The notes: generated by a model not told the origin, from the letters alone. DNA of 64,000 bases from Myxococcales bacterium (GCA_019634415.1 JAHQVJ010000102.1:88361-152360), one strand, 5' to 3'; counted from the stretch's first letter, positions 1 through 8,601 are shown. Program-made: numbers and translations.

Positions 1-448
1 CCAGCGACGAGAACCATGGACGCGACGGATCCTCCGCACGCACGTCTCCCGCCAGCGGGATGCCGAGGGTGGTGGTGCTCAGGGTGCCCGTGAAGGCCAC
101 CACGTAGCTGTCGTCGGGGCACGAGGACGTGGTGGTGCTGGTGTACAGGGGCTCCCACGTGCGGTGGCGCACGGTCTGCGACACCGCTCGCGTCAGCGTC
201 AGCGGCTCGGAGGAGCCGTCTGCGAAGGTGAAGGTGCCCGACAGCTCGGCGGGCACCCCCTGAAGGAAGGCGCGGGCCGTGAAGTCCAGCGTGCCCACCG
301 CCACGTCGAGATCCGACACGTCTACCTCGAATGCACCACACCCGAGGGGATCGCCCTCCTCCCCGATCTGGATGCCGGGGACGGGTTGTCGGTCCACCGG
401 ATCTGGGCAGCCCGCGGCCACCAGCAGGGTCGAGACGAAGACGCGCAT
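1..448 (-). CDS. Lipoprotein, C-terminus cut by window edge
   Basis: The reverse strand reads from ATG at 448 to the window edge without a stop, giving 149 residues of a longer protein. It begins MRVFVSTLLVAAGC, a short lipoprotein signal with the lipobox Cys at residue 14, so it is probably anchored in the outer or inner membrane facing the periplasm or surface. The remainder is acidic and Thr/Ser-rich with alternating polar and hydrophobic residues, suggesting a beta-sandwich. Its layout (an SCPDDSY segment followed by a TGTLSTTTL strand) recalls the gene just upstream on the same strand, so the two may be divergent paralogues in one operon; the gap is only 9 bp. No catalytic motif is visible and the function is unknown. 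Confidence 0.75.
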   Translation of the reverse strand, partial: MRVFVSTLLVAAGCPDPVDRQPVPGIQIGEEGDPLGCGAFEVDVSDLDVAVGTLDFTARAFLQGVPAELSGTFTFADGSSEPLTLTRAVSQTVRHRTWEPLYTSTTTSSCPDDSYVVAFTGTLSTTTLGIPLAGDVRAEDPSRPWFSSL

Positions 449-457
449 CACTTCCCC

Positions 458-1030
458 CTAGCCGGGCAGCCAGCCCACGAACAGCTCCGCCAGCTCCACG
501 TCGGGCAGGGTCTCGCCGTCGGCCGCCTCCTCGGTGAAGGTCACGTCCTCGAGGTGGAAGGTCGCGTAGCCGTAGGGCTCGAGCTCCGTGGCGTCGGGGT
601 GGGGCCTGACCGTCACCGTCAGGGTTCCCGACAGGGCGTCGAGCTCTCCGTCGATCACCGGATCTCGCTCCGCCACGTCGTCGCAGCTGTACCACTCGCT
701 CAGGTAGCTGCCCCACAAGGCGCGGATCGTCACGTCGGGGTGGGGCAGCTCGTAGGTCTCGGTGACCTCCGCGCCGTCGACCCGCGCCTGCTCCGCCAGG
801 CCTGCATCGACGGCGATCACCAGCACCGTGGAGTCGGATTCCTCGAAGACGTGTGCCACCACGTCGCCGCAGCTGTCCGTCAGCGGATCGTCCGCGAGCA
901 CGGTGTCGATCACCGAAGCCAGACCACTCGTCTCGGTGGGCTGGGGGCCCGGCTGCGGACCCGGATCGGGGGTCTCACCAGGCAGCTCGCACCCGATCAG
1001 GAGGGCCAAGGCGGCCAGTCGAAAGTCCAT
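458..1030 (-). CDS. Small lipoprotein of unknown function
   Basis: This encodes a 190-residue lipoprotein. The start is placed at MDFRLAALALLIGC because it gives a compact signal with lipobox LIGC; in-frame starts further upstream would add a charged, non-signal extension. A Pro-rich linker (PGETPDPGPQPGPQP) follows the acylated Cys, then an acidic domain of about 150 residues with four Cys, several in SC-D contexts that could form disulfides. No enzyme motif is seen. It lies 9 bp upstream of the truncated lipoprotein on the same strand, so they are probably co-transcribed. Function is unknown; lipoprotein status is well supported by the sequence. Confidence 0.75.
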   Translation of the reverse strand: MDFRLAALALLIGCELPGETPDPGPQPGPQPTETSGLASVIDTVLADDPLTDSCGDVVAHVFEESDSTVLVIAVDAGLAEQARVDGAEVTETYELPHPDVTIRALWGSYLSEWYSCDDVAERDPVIDGELDALSGTLTVTVRPHPDATELEPYGYATFHLEDVTFTEEAADGETLPDVELAELFVGWLPG

Positions 1031-1138
1031 GGGGTCGTCTCCGTGTCCGTGCCTGGCTTCAACGTGGCGCGTCGCTCGTTGGCTGACCATGTCCGAAACG
1101 CACAAATCGTGGGGCCGAAATGCCCCTTGGCGTGCAGA

Positions 1139-2113
1139 TCAGTCTTGGGTCGGGCCATCGAGGGGTACCACGACCTGGTGCACGAGCACGACCCGCTCGG
1201 AGGGGGTGGACTCCGCCACCAGCGCGCGCATTGCGCGGAAGGTGGACCGATACAGCTCCACGACCTTGGGGAGATCGGCCTCGGCAAGGGTGAAGGCGTT
1301 GTAGGACCACGAGGTCTCGGGCTCCTCCAGGCGCTGCAGGGCCTGGCGAGCCCACCAGCGCTTCAGGGCCGTCCCCGCCTCGGGGTGCCGGCGCGTGTCC
1401 ACGGTGTGCACCTCGCTCACGACGAAGTGGGCGCCGTCCCTCCGGATCTGATCCGTGGCCTGCAGGCTCGCGATGGCGCCGGCCACCTCGTACAGCTCCA
1501 GGCCGAGGCGGTCCGCCAGCCAGGCGTCGTCGTGGGCCGCCAGGCCGCGGTAGTCCTGTAGATCCAGCGCCAGCAGCACGAGCTGGGCGTGGGGCATGCG
1601 CCAGAACAAGGAGCGGGCGGCCTCCAGCTTGGCCCAGGCGGCCGCCACGCTCGGCAGGTCGCCCGGGTCCACGAGGATCGCGACGAAGTCGAGCAGGCGA
1701 TGGGTCATGGCGTCCACCAGGCCCAACAGCTCGGGCAGGCGAGGATGGGTCTTGCCCGACAGCCACCGCGACACCTGGTAGCGGCTCGCGCCGCAGCGCC
1801 TCGCCACCTCCGCGATGCCCTGGTCGCGACGGAGGTCGCGCAGCAAGCGACAGACACCCTCGTGGGACGTGGGGTCCACCTCGTCGAGGAAGTCCGTGTC
1901 GACCTTGTAGAAGCGCTTCAGCCCCGAGCGGACGTCGATCCCGAGGCGCTCGGCCGCCGCCAACACCACCCGAGCCGCAGGGGAGCGCCTGCCCGACTCC
2001 CAGGTGGCGGCCACGTTGGAGCGGTAGCCGAGGCGCCGGCTGAAGGCGACCTGACTTCGGCGCCCGCGCAGGGCGCGGAGGATCTCGGAGGCCAAGAGGG
2101 CATGATCCGTCAT
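1139..2113 (-). CDS. TIGR02147/DUF4423-like HTH regulator
   Basis: This encodes a 324-residue soluble protein. Residues 5-70 resemble an XRE-type helix-turn-helix (SQVAFSRRLGYRSNVAATWESGRR). A second HTH-like stretch lies near residues 95-125 (IAEVARRCGASRYQVSRWLSGK). The C-terminal 200 residues match the DUF4423/TIGR02147 pattern: a central LVLLALDLQDYRGLA segment, then YEVAGAIASLQATDQI as a winged-helix-like element, and a final strand ending in VVLVHQVVVPL. Such proteins are numerous in Myxococcota and Fibrobacterota and are presumed DNA-binding regulators. It is divergent from the pseudokinase gene across about 106 bp that must hold both promoters, so it may regulate that gene. The target is unknown. 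Confidence 0.8.
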   Translation of the reverse strand: MTDHALLASEILRALRGRRSQVAFSRRLGYRSNVAATWESGRRSPAARVVLAAAERLGIDVRSGLKRFYKVDTDFLDEVDPTSHEGVCRLLRDLRRDQGIAEVARRCGASRYQVSRWLSGKTHPRLPELLGLVDAMTHRLLDFVAILVDPGDLPSVAAAWAKLEAARSLFWRMPHAQLVLLALDLQDYRGLAAHDDAWLADRLGLELYEVAGAIASLQATDQIRRDGAHFVVSEVHTVDTRRHPEAGTALKRWWARQALQRLEEPETSWSYNAFTLAEADLPKVVELYRSTFRAMRALVAESTPSERVVLVHQVVVPLDGPTQD

Positions 2114-2219
2114 GACGACAGAATCACACGCTTTCGTGCGTGATGTGTGTTTCTGTTAGGGTGCGCCACCCCGCGCGCGGCGATCGTCGGGGCGGTATTC
2201 TCACGGCGGAGGACATCGG

Positions 2220-5200
2220 GTGGGTGTGCCGGACGGATGGACCGAGGTGGGCAGTCGCATCGCGCTGCACGATGCTCACCTTCAGCTCGCGCGAGACCCG
2301 GGTGGGGTGGTGCACGCCATCCTGAGTCGGCGTGGCACCGACCTCGGCAGCGGTCCTGCCCACGTGGGGGAGCTGCTCTGGGATCCGGGCGTGGACGGGA
2401 TCGCCCCCCTCGCGATGCACGACTCCGAGGACGGTGCCTATGCCTACCGGATAGGCGACGGCGTGCTGCTGGCCCAAGCCGACACGGAAGGGTGGGGGGC
2501 AGACGCCGCGGTGGATCTGCTGTTGGCCTTGGGGCGGGTGCTCGACGCGGCGACCCACCTCGGCCATGCGGGCACGGCGGAGCACGGTGCGATCGACCCG
2601 TGGCGTATTGTGCTGCACTCCCACGGAGCCGTCAGCGTGCTCGGCTACGGCGTGCGCCTTCCCTCGAGCACCGAAGACGTGGCCCACGGGGCAGGCGTGC
2701 GCTTCCTGGCGCCCGAGCGGTGGCGTGGCGCCCCTGCGAGCCTGGCTGGCGACGTGTATGCCGTGGGTCTGTGTGCCGCCGAGGTGTTGCTGGGCCGGCC
2801 TCTGCTGGACGGATCGGGCTCTGGCCCTCCGCCCGCCTTCGCACAGGGCGTGGTGGCGGAGCGGCTCCGGGGGGAGGAACTCGGTGGGCCCCACGTACGG
2901 CAGCTGATCCTCGACTGCCTGTCCACCGATCCGGGCGACCGACCTGGATCCGGGGCCGAGTTGGTGCGCCGTGTGCGTTCTCTGGGGGAGGAGGATCTCC
3001 CCATCGAGCCCACCGAGGAAGCGCCGGAGGGCGAGCGCCGCGGATGTGGCCTGCACCTGCTGTGGTCGGGCCCGTGGGCCCTGGTGCGCGGTGCGTTCCG
3101 GTTGATCGCGCGGGAGTGGTCGGCGCCCTACCAAGGCCTCGTGGTGGCGCCTGCCGAGCGCCGCCGGCGGTCGGGGCTCCAGGCGGCCGCCTCGGTGGCG
3201 GTGGAGGAGGCGGAGGCCTGTCAGCGGCTGGTGGAGGACGCCGAGGAGATGCTGCGCTCCTTGTCTCCCGTGCTCCGCAGCTCCAGCGCCGCGGACCCCG
3301 CGCGCATGCGCGACGAGGCCATCGCGTCGGTGCAGCAAGCCAAGGCCGAGCTGGCTCCGCTGCTCGCCTTGGCGGAGGAAGCGCGCGGGCTGAAGGCCAA
3401 GTCCGAGATCGAGGTCGTGGCCGAGCGGATTCGGCAGGCGGCCTCGGCCATCGAGGATCGGGTGGATGCGGCCCTGCACACGCTGCAGGAGGCCGAGGTG
3501 CTGGCGGAGGAGTCGTCGGGCGTGGTGGCGCGGGCGATCCGCGAGGCCGCCCAGGCGTCGGAGGTGGTGGAGCAGCTCGAGGGCCTGGCCCGCAAGGCGG
3601 CTGCAGCCGGTCGCGAGCGCGCCGAGGATCTGACCGGCGACAACGAGATCAAGACGAAGCTGGCGGCGCTGGACGTGGCCTTGGAGGGCTATGCCTCGGA
3701 TCGAGCCGAGGCAGCGCTCGCGCGGGACCGAGCGCGTCAGGTCGATGATCCGGACACGGCACACCTGCTCATCACTTCCATCCAGCCCGTGGTGGAGCGG
3801 GCTCGTGCGCGGCGGCGTCACCTGGATCTGATCCTGAAGGGTCTGTCGGATGGCGTGGAGGCGCTGGAGTCCACCTCGCAGGCGCTGGAGGACGCGCGTC
3901 AGACGGTGTCGTCGGCCATCGTGGCCGTGTCGTCCGATCTGGAGCGAACCCAGGGTGCTTCGGATCGGGTGGAGCGAGCGGTGCTGCAGCACCGAGCGTC
4001 GGGCGAGGAGGTGGCCGCCGCCCAGGACGAGCTGAAGGCGTCGGTGGATACCATCGAGGACGCTCTGGTGGGCCTGCGCGAGCTGTCCGAGACGGTGCGG
4101 GCCGTGAGCGACCCGGCCGAGGGACGTCGGCTGGCGCGGCAGGCACAGCAGCATCGCGAGGCCGCCGAGGAGGCGGTGGAGCGGGCGGCCGATGCCGAGG
4201 TGGCGGGCATCGCCGCCGCGCAGAAGCACGACCGAGACCGCAAGGCCCAGGTGCGTCGCAGCCTGGCGGACGCGCGCCAGCTGGCGGAGCAGTCGCTGCA
4301 GCAGGCCAGGCGATCGCTCGAGCGCCTCGACGCCGTGGTGACCTCGGCGCGCGACGAGGTCTCCGGGTTGGACGCGGCCCCGGCCCGCACCAAGCTGACC
4401 CTGGCGATGGAGCAGGCCACGGCGGTGCAGGGGCGGCTGGCGGAGCTCGAGCTGCTGGGTACGGAGGTGGCCACCGAAGATGCCGCCGCAGCGGCCGAGG
4501 CGAAGGCCGAGCAGCTGCAGGCGCTCGCAACGCGCGTGGGCACGGACGCGGAGCAGGCGCAGCAAGTGGTGCTCACGGCGCTGGATTCGGCCCGGTCGGC
4601 GGCGCAGGACGCGGCCTCGCTGGAGCGCGTGCGCAACGAGCTGCAAGAGCACGTGCCCCAGGTCGATGCTGCCATCGAGCGAGCACGCAGCCAGATGGAG
4701 CGGCTGCAGGAGCTGATCGACGACCTTCCCGACGCCGAGCAGTCCGTCGAGGCGGCAGCCGAGCAGCTTCGCGTGGCCACCGTCGCAGCCGACGAGGTGC
4801 GCTCCCTCGGGCGCTCGGGGGAAGGGGCCACCGATCTGAGGGCAGCGCAGGACCTGGTGCGTGCCGCACGACTGGCACAGCGGCGGGCGACGCGGGCTGC
4901 CGACGCCTTGACGGCGTTGGTCAACGACGCGCTCAGCGCCGTGGAGCGCGCGCGCCAGGAGGCGGCGGCTCGCGCCCTTGCCGAGGCGCGACAGCGTGCG
5001 GCGGACAGCGCGCAGGAGGCCATGGCCGCTGCGAAGAAGGCCGAGGCATGGCTGGAGGCGGGCCGGCGCGAGGTGGTGGACGCTGGCGTGGTGTCGGAGC
5101 CGCCAGCGGGGCTGGGGGCGCTGAGCAAGGAGGTCCAGCAGGTCTACGACCATGCGGCCGACGCGCAGGCTGCGTCCGCCGAGGCGGCCGAGGCCGAGAC

Positions 5201-5837
5201 GGCCGAGGCGATCGAGGCCGCGGTGGAGCGCACGGAGCAGGCCGCCCGAAGGGCTGCTCACGTGTCGAGCAGCGCACGACGCACACTGCACCGGTTGCGC
5301 TCGGTGCTGGCGGAGCTGCAGGAGTCGATGGCCGTGGTCTCCGATCTGGTGCGTCAGGCGCGCGAGCACCAGACGGCAGCCACGCAGCTCGCGGACCAGG
5401 TGGAGGCCACCCTGGCCGAGCTCGAGGTGTGGGCCCGTCATGCTGATCCGCAGGCCGTGAGCGGTGCGGTGTCGGCGGTGCGGGATGCGTGCGCCGACGC
5501 GCGACTGGCAGCCGAGCAGACCGAGCAGGCGGCGTCACAGGTCGCTCGGGCCGCCAGCGAAGCCGATGCGCGCACCTGGATCGAACAAGCCGAGCGTCAT
5601 CGCCAGGAGGCCGTCGCTGCGGCGGGCCGGGTGGTGGCCGGGGAGCGCGACGCGCGAGATGCGCTGGAGCGCGCTCAGCGACAGGCTCCCGTGCGCGACT
5701 CGCAGCGGAGCGGCGCCAAGGGAGGACTCCGCGTGGGGCGGGCGCTGCGGGCGCGGCTGCAGGGAGATCGCGTGCCTGGGCAGGTGGACATGACGGCCAG
5801 CCTCTACGCCCCTCGCGGCTCCGAAGAGCAGCCCTGA
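2220..5837 (+). CDS. Pseudokinase domain fused to giant coiled coil
   Basis: This encodes a 1205-residue protein starting at GTG 2220, with GGAGGA at 2208-2213 as a good ribosome site. Residues 70-255 follow the C-lobe order of a Ser/Thr kinase. HGAIDPWRIVL (122-132) stands where HGDLKPxNILL is expected, VLGYG (140-144) where DFG is expected, RFLAPERW (161-168) is the APE element, GDVYAVGLCAAEVLLG (178-192) matches subdomain IX, and GDRPGS is the subdomain XI Arg. The catalytic Asp, the DFG Asp and a recognisable ATP-binding lysine are absent, so it is probably inactive. From about residue 320 to 1170 the chain is almost pure Ala/Glu/Arg/Gln heptads, a very long coiled coil. No signal peptide or membrane segment is seen, so it is likely a cytoplasmic scaffold. 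Function is inferred only. Confidence 0.8.
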   Translation: MGVPDGWTEVGSRIALHDAHLQLARDPGGVVHAILSRRGTDLGSGPAHVGELLWDPGVDGIAPLAMHDSEDGAYAYRIGDGVLLAQADTEGWGADAAVDLLLALGRVLDAATHLGHAGTAEHGAIDPWRIVLHSHGAVSVLGYGVRLPSSTEDVAHGAGVRFLAPERWRGAPASLAGDVYAVGLCAAEVLLGRPLLDGSGSGPPPAFAQGVVAERLRGEELGGPHVRQLILDCLSTDPGDRPGSGAELVRRVRSLGEEDLPIEPTEEAPEGERRGCGLHLLWSGPWALVRGAFRLIAREWSAPYQGLVVAPAERRRRSGLQAAASVAVEEAEACQRLVEDAEEMLRSLSPVLRSSSAADPARMRDEAIASVQQAKAELAPLLALAEEARGLKAKSEIEVVAERIRQAASAIEDRVDAALHTLQEAEVLAEESSGVVARAIREAAQASEVVEQLEGLARKAAAAGRERAEDLTGDNEIKTKLAALDVALEGYASDRAEAALARDRARQVDDPDTAHLLITSIQPVVERARARRRHLDLILKGLSDGVEALESTSQALEDARQTVSSAIVAVSSDLERTQGASDRVERAVLQHRASGEEVAAAQDELKASVDTIEDALVGLRELSETVRAVSDPAEGRRLARQAQQHREAAEEAVERAADAEVAGIAAAQKHDRDRKAQVRRSLADARQLAEQSLQQARRSLERLDAVVTSARDEVSGLDAAPARTKLTLAMEQATAVQGRLAELELLGTEVATEDAAAAAEAKAEQLQALATRVGTDAEQAQQVVLTALDSARSAAQDAASLERVRNELQEHVPQVDAAIERARSQMERLQELIDDLPDAEQSVEAAAEQLRVATVAADEVRSLGRSGEGATDLRAAQDLVRAARLAQRRATRAADALTALVNDALSAVERARQEAAARALAEARQRAADSAQEAMAAAKKAEAWLEAGRREVVDAGVVSEPPAGLGALSKEVQQVYDHAADAQAASAEAAEAETAEAIEAAVERTEQAARRAAHVSSSARRTLHRLRSVLAELQESMAVVSDLVRQAREHQTAATQLADQVEATLAELEVWARHADPQAVSGAVSAVRDACADARLAAEQTEQAASQVARAASEADARTWIEQAERHRQEAVAAAGRVVAGERDARDALERAQRQAPVRDSQRSGAKGGLRVGRALRARLQGDRVPGQVDMTASLYAPRGSEEQP

Positions 5838-5848
5838 GTCAGGGCTGC
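5828..5848 (+). terminator. Hairpin over pseudokinase stop codon
   Basis: A perfect 7-bp stem, gcagccc (5828-5834) with gggctgc (5842-5848), encloses a 7-nt loop that contains the TGA stop of the pseudokinase gene. It sits between convergent genes (the next gene on the minus strand ends at 5924). No clear T-run follows, so it may be a weak or Rho-assisted terminator. Confidence 0.4.
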
Positions 5849-5923
5849 GCTGACTAACAGCCTGGGGTCGTCACGCTCTGCCGGGCGTTCGTCCGCGTTC
5901 GTCGGCCAACGTCAGCAGCACCC

Positions 5924-6256
5924 TCAGAGCAGCTCCAGCAGCTTCTCCGGGGGTCGTCCCACCACGGCGCGATCTCCCATGATCCCGATGGGTCGCTGCA
6001 GCAGCCTCGGGTTGCTCGCCATCAGGGTGATCAGCTCGTCTGCCGACTCGTCCCCCGTCAGCTCGGCCTTCTTGGCATCTCGGCCACGCAGCACGTCGCT
6101 CGGCTCGAGCCCGAGCTTGCCCAGCACATCGCGAAGCTCCGCTTCCGTGAGCGGCTCCCGCGTGTACTCGCGGTACGTGAAGTCCACCCCTCGTTCGTCG
6201 AGCAAGGCGACCGCCTTGCGGCAAGCGCTTCAAGTACGGGTGCAGATCAGGATCAT
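5924..6256 (-). CDS. ArsC/Spx-fold selenoprotein, in-frame UGA
   Basis: Reading from ATG 6256 gives a complete 110-residue ArsC-family protein with one in-frame TGA at codon 9 (6230-6232). The start is MILICTRT-U-SACRKAV, followed by LLDERGVDFTYREYTREPL and later LRGRDAKKAEL and NPRLLQRPI, the classic ArsC/YffB landmarks. The TGA falls exactly where the family has its catalytic Cys (NPxC in E. coli ArsC), and a second Cys three residues on makes a UxxC redox pair. AGGTGG lies 4 nt before the ATG and the permease stop is 7 bp upstream. A start at TTG 6205 would delete the active site, so it is rejected. The likely role is a thioredoxin-fold reductase using selenocysteine; whether arsenate is the substrate is not shown. 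The alternative is a pseudogene with a nonsense mutation. Confidence 0.82.
6202..6219 (-). promoter_or_regulatory. Bacterial SECIS-like hairpin
   Basis: On the minus-strand mRNA, GCAAGGC-GGUC-GCCUUGC forms a perfect 7-bp stem with a GGUC loop. The loop begins 17 nt after the UGA of the ArsC-like gene. Known bacterial SECIS elements lie within the coding sequence just after the UGA, with the apical loop at about this distance and a G near the loop start; the E. coli fdhF element, as I recall it, also carries GGUC in its loop. The hairpin lies wholly inside codons 13-19 and fits the ArsC protein sequence without distortion. A SelB-dependence test would settle its role. Confidence 0.72.
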
Positions 6257-6263
6257 GGTCCAC

Positions 6264-7670
6264 CTACAGGGGGTACAGGGCGATGTAGATCGTGGCCAGG
6301 GCCACGTGGGCCACGGCGAAGGGAGCCGAGGCCACCACGAAGTCGCGGAACGACAGCGGGACACCGTGCTTGTGCATCACGCTCACCGCCACCACCGTGC
6401 TGGCACTTCCGATGGGCGTGAAGTTGCCGCCCAGGTTCGCGCCGAAGATCGCCGACCACCACAGCGGTGAGTCGGCGCCCACGTTCGGATCGGCTGCCAG
6501 GATCTTTGCCAGCACCGCCGCTAGGGGCACGTTGTCGGTCACGCTGGAGGCCAAGGCGCTCGACCACAGCAGCGCGGCGCCACCCACCTGATCGCCCAGC
6601 GCCACGAGCTGTCCGATGGCACCGCCGATCCGGTCGAGCACACCTGCGTGCTCCGCCACGTTGATCACCACGAACAGATAGACGAAGAAGAACAGCAGGT
6701 CCCAGTCGAAGGCCTTGTAGTTCTGATCGACGTCGTGCTTGTAGCGAACCAAGGCGATGGCCGCGAAGCCCATGGCCACGAAGCCCATGCCCAGCTCGGA
6801 GACCACGGGCAGCGTCTGGGTGCCCGCCAGCGTGGCGATGAACGCCCCCAGCAGCAGCCACGACACGTTGAAGAAGGTGCGGCTGTCGATCCCGTCGTTC
6901 TCGTCGAAGCCTGCCACCAGATCTGCGGCGGCCTTCCGCTGCTCGGCGTCCGCCAGGGGCGTGATGCGGAAGCGCCACACGGCCAGCGCCACCGTCAGCG
7001 CGCCGGCGAGCGCCACGTACGGGGCCGCCACCACGAAGAAGTGCAGGAACGGGATGTCGGCAGCCTGCCCCAGGATGATGTTGGGCACGCTGCTGATCAG
7101 GGTGAGCAGGCCACCCACGTTGGTGAGCAGCCCCTCGGTGAGCAGGAAGCCCAGCAGCAGGTCCTTGCGCCCGAGCTTGCCCAGCGACACCGCCGTCAGC
7201 GAGCCCACGATGATCATCGCCGTGACGTTGTTGAGCACGGCGCTGAAGGCCACGGTCAGCACGGCGTAGTAGGTCAGCAGGCGAAAGGGGTCGCCACCCG
7301 AGATCCGCGTGAGGCGGATGGCCATCCAGGTGAAGATCCCCGAGCGGCTCACCACGTCCACGAACATGGACGCACCCAGGATGATGGCGATCACGCCCCA
7401 GTCCACGGCGGGCACGTACACCGGCATGTTCACGTGATGCCCGTTGGGCAGCGTGATCTCGCCGAAGGGCAGCAAGCCCGCGGCGCCGCCGGCGAGCAGC
7501 GCCACGACGGCGAACACGCCCGTGATCACGGACTTCTTCGCGTGTAGCTGCTCCTCGAGGGCCAGGGCTAGCACCATGGCGCCGAGCAGGGCGGCGAACG
7601 CGGCCGTGACCCAGGGCTCGGGAGCGTGGGTCGCGACGGACTCGGCGGAGGCGAACAGGACGTGGGTCAT
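6264..7670 (-). CDS. SLC13/ArsB-NhaD superfamily permease
   Basis: This encodes a 468-residue inner-membrane protein with about 11-12 hydrophobic segments. Family landmarks are the duplicated hairpin motifs SAVLNNVTAMIIVGSL in the first half and SSVTDNVPLAAVLAKIL in the second, plus LISSVPNIILGQAADIPFLHFF and GANLGGNFTPIGSAS. These are typical of the ion-transporter superfamily that includes NhaD Na+/H+ antiporters, SLC13 anion carriers and ArsB. The substrate cannot be read from the sequence. The ATG at 7670 shares one base with the TGA of the upstream stress protein (TGATG), so translation is probably coupled. An ArsC-like reductase gene follows 7 bp downstream, which makes an oxyanion-related role possible but unproven. 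Confidence 0.85.
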   Translation of the reverse strand: MTHVLFASAESVATHAPEPWVTAAFAALLGAMVLALALEEQLHAKKSVITGVFAVVALLAGGAAGLLPFGEITLPNGHHVNMPVYVPAVDWGVIAIILGASMFVDVVSRSGIFTWMAIRLTRISGGDPFRLLTYYAVLTVAFSAVLNNVTAMIIVGSLTAVSLGKLGRKDLLLGFLLTEGLLTNVGGLLTLISSVPNIILGQAADIPFLHFFVVAAPYVALAGALTVALAVWRFRITPLADAEQRKAAADLVAGFDENDGIDSRTFFNVSWLLLGAFIATLAGTQTLPVVSELGMGFVAMGFAAIALVRYKHDVDQNYKAFDWDLLFFFVYLFVVINVAEHAGVLDRIGGAIGQLVALGDQVGGAALLWSSALASSVTDNVPLAAVLAKILAADPNVGADSPLWWSAIFGANLGGNFTPIGSASTVVAVSVMHKHGVPLSFRDFVVASAPFAVAHVALATIYIALYPL

Positions 7671-8521
7671 CACAGCATCAACAGTGGGCGGTGGCGGATC
7701 TCCACGGCCAAGGCGTGAGCCAGGCCGTGCATGGCGCGTTGTCGGTCGTCTCGACCGTTGACCACGAGCAGGTCGACGTAGTGGGCGTCGACGAGGTGTC
7801 GATAGTCCGTCAAGGCGTGCCCCATCTGAACGATGGGTACGACCTGCTCGGAGATTCCTTGCTGAGCGAGCACTTCCTGGATGCGAGCCAGATAGTCGCG
7901 CGGAATGTCGAGCAGCTTCTCCGGGATGCGCTGGTTGGCATCGTCGCTGCTGATGTCGCGGATCCGGCCGATGACGTCGAGGTAGCGCTGCATGGTGACG
8001 TCGTCCTCGACGTGGGCCAGCACCAGCGTGCCCTGCTCGGGGGTCAGCGTGGCGGCCCAGCTCACCAGCTCGTCCTCGCCCGCCATGTTCGGCGTCACCG
8101 CCATCACGCTCCGGATGGTGCGCTCCTGCAGGTCGTCGGGGAGCAGCAGCACCGGTGTGGGCTGCGCCTGGGTGAGGGTGTCCACCACGGACCCCAGGGA
8201 GAACGGGGCGTCCACCGCGCTGAGCAGGTTGCGCCGCGTGACCACGAGGTCGGGGCTGATCTCGTCGAGGTGGCTCACCAGGGTGGGGATCGCCGCCGCG
8301 CGATCCGCGGCCCAGAGGCTGGCGGGGATCGCCTGCCACTCGACCTGACCGGCTCCGTGGGAGCGGCGCAGGAACGCTCTCGCCTCCTCGAGGTCGGGGC
8401 TGTCGGTGTCGCTGACCAGCGCGATCCGGCGCAGGGGCGGGGGCTGGTAGTGGAAGACGTCGTGCAGCGCGCTGCGGAACACGGACTCGAACTCGTCGAG
8501 CTTCTTGTCGCCTGTGGACAT
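7670..8521 (-). CDS. Universal stress protein-like (UspA)
   Basis: This encodes a 283-residue cytoplasmic protein with two UspA-like halves. The first has RRIALVSDTDSPDLEEARAFLRR and ends in TPVLLLPDD; the second begins RSVMAVTPNMAGEDELVSWAATL and ends in VDLLVVNGRDD. The usual G-2x-G-9x-G(S/T) ATP loop is not clear, so it may be a non-nucleotide-binding type. ATG 8521 is chosen over an in-frame ATG at 8578 because GGGCGAGGG lies just upstream and the longer form would leave only 23 bp to the divergent gene at 8602. It is the first gene of the three-gene operon with the permease and the ArsC-like selenoprotein, suggesting a stress-linked transport unit. Confidence 0.75.
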   Translation of the reverse strand: MSTGDKKLDEFESVFRSALHDVFHYQPPPLRRIALVSDTDSPDLEEARAFLRRSHGAGQVEWQAIPASLWAADRAAAIPTLVSHLDEISPDLVVTRRNLLSAVDAPFSLGSVVDTLTQAQPTPVLLLPDDLQERTIRSVMAVTPNMAGEDELVSWAATLTPEQGTLVLAHVEDDVTMQRYLDVIGRIRDISSDDANQRIPEKLLDIPRDYLARIQEVLAQQGISEQVVPIVQMGHALTDYRHLVDAHYVDLLVVNGRDDRQRAMHGLAHALAVEIRHRPLLML

Positions 8522-8601
8522 GGCCCTCGCCCGGAGGTGGAAGGGTCCGAAGTGTACGCTAGCCGCCGCCAGGGGCAACCCCAGGCGTACCTGGAGGGGG
8601 A

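Noticed and set aside
2124..5441. Long open frame opposite the pseudokinase gene
   Set aside because: Rich in Arg, His, Leu and Gln with no domain; it mirrors the GC-rich codon pattern of the real gene.
5924..6205. ArsC-like gene starting at TTG 6205
   Set aside because: This start removes the active-site loop and first strand, and has no ribosome site; the ATG at 6256 gives the whole fold.
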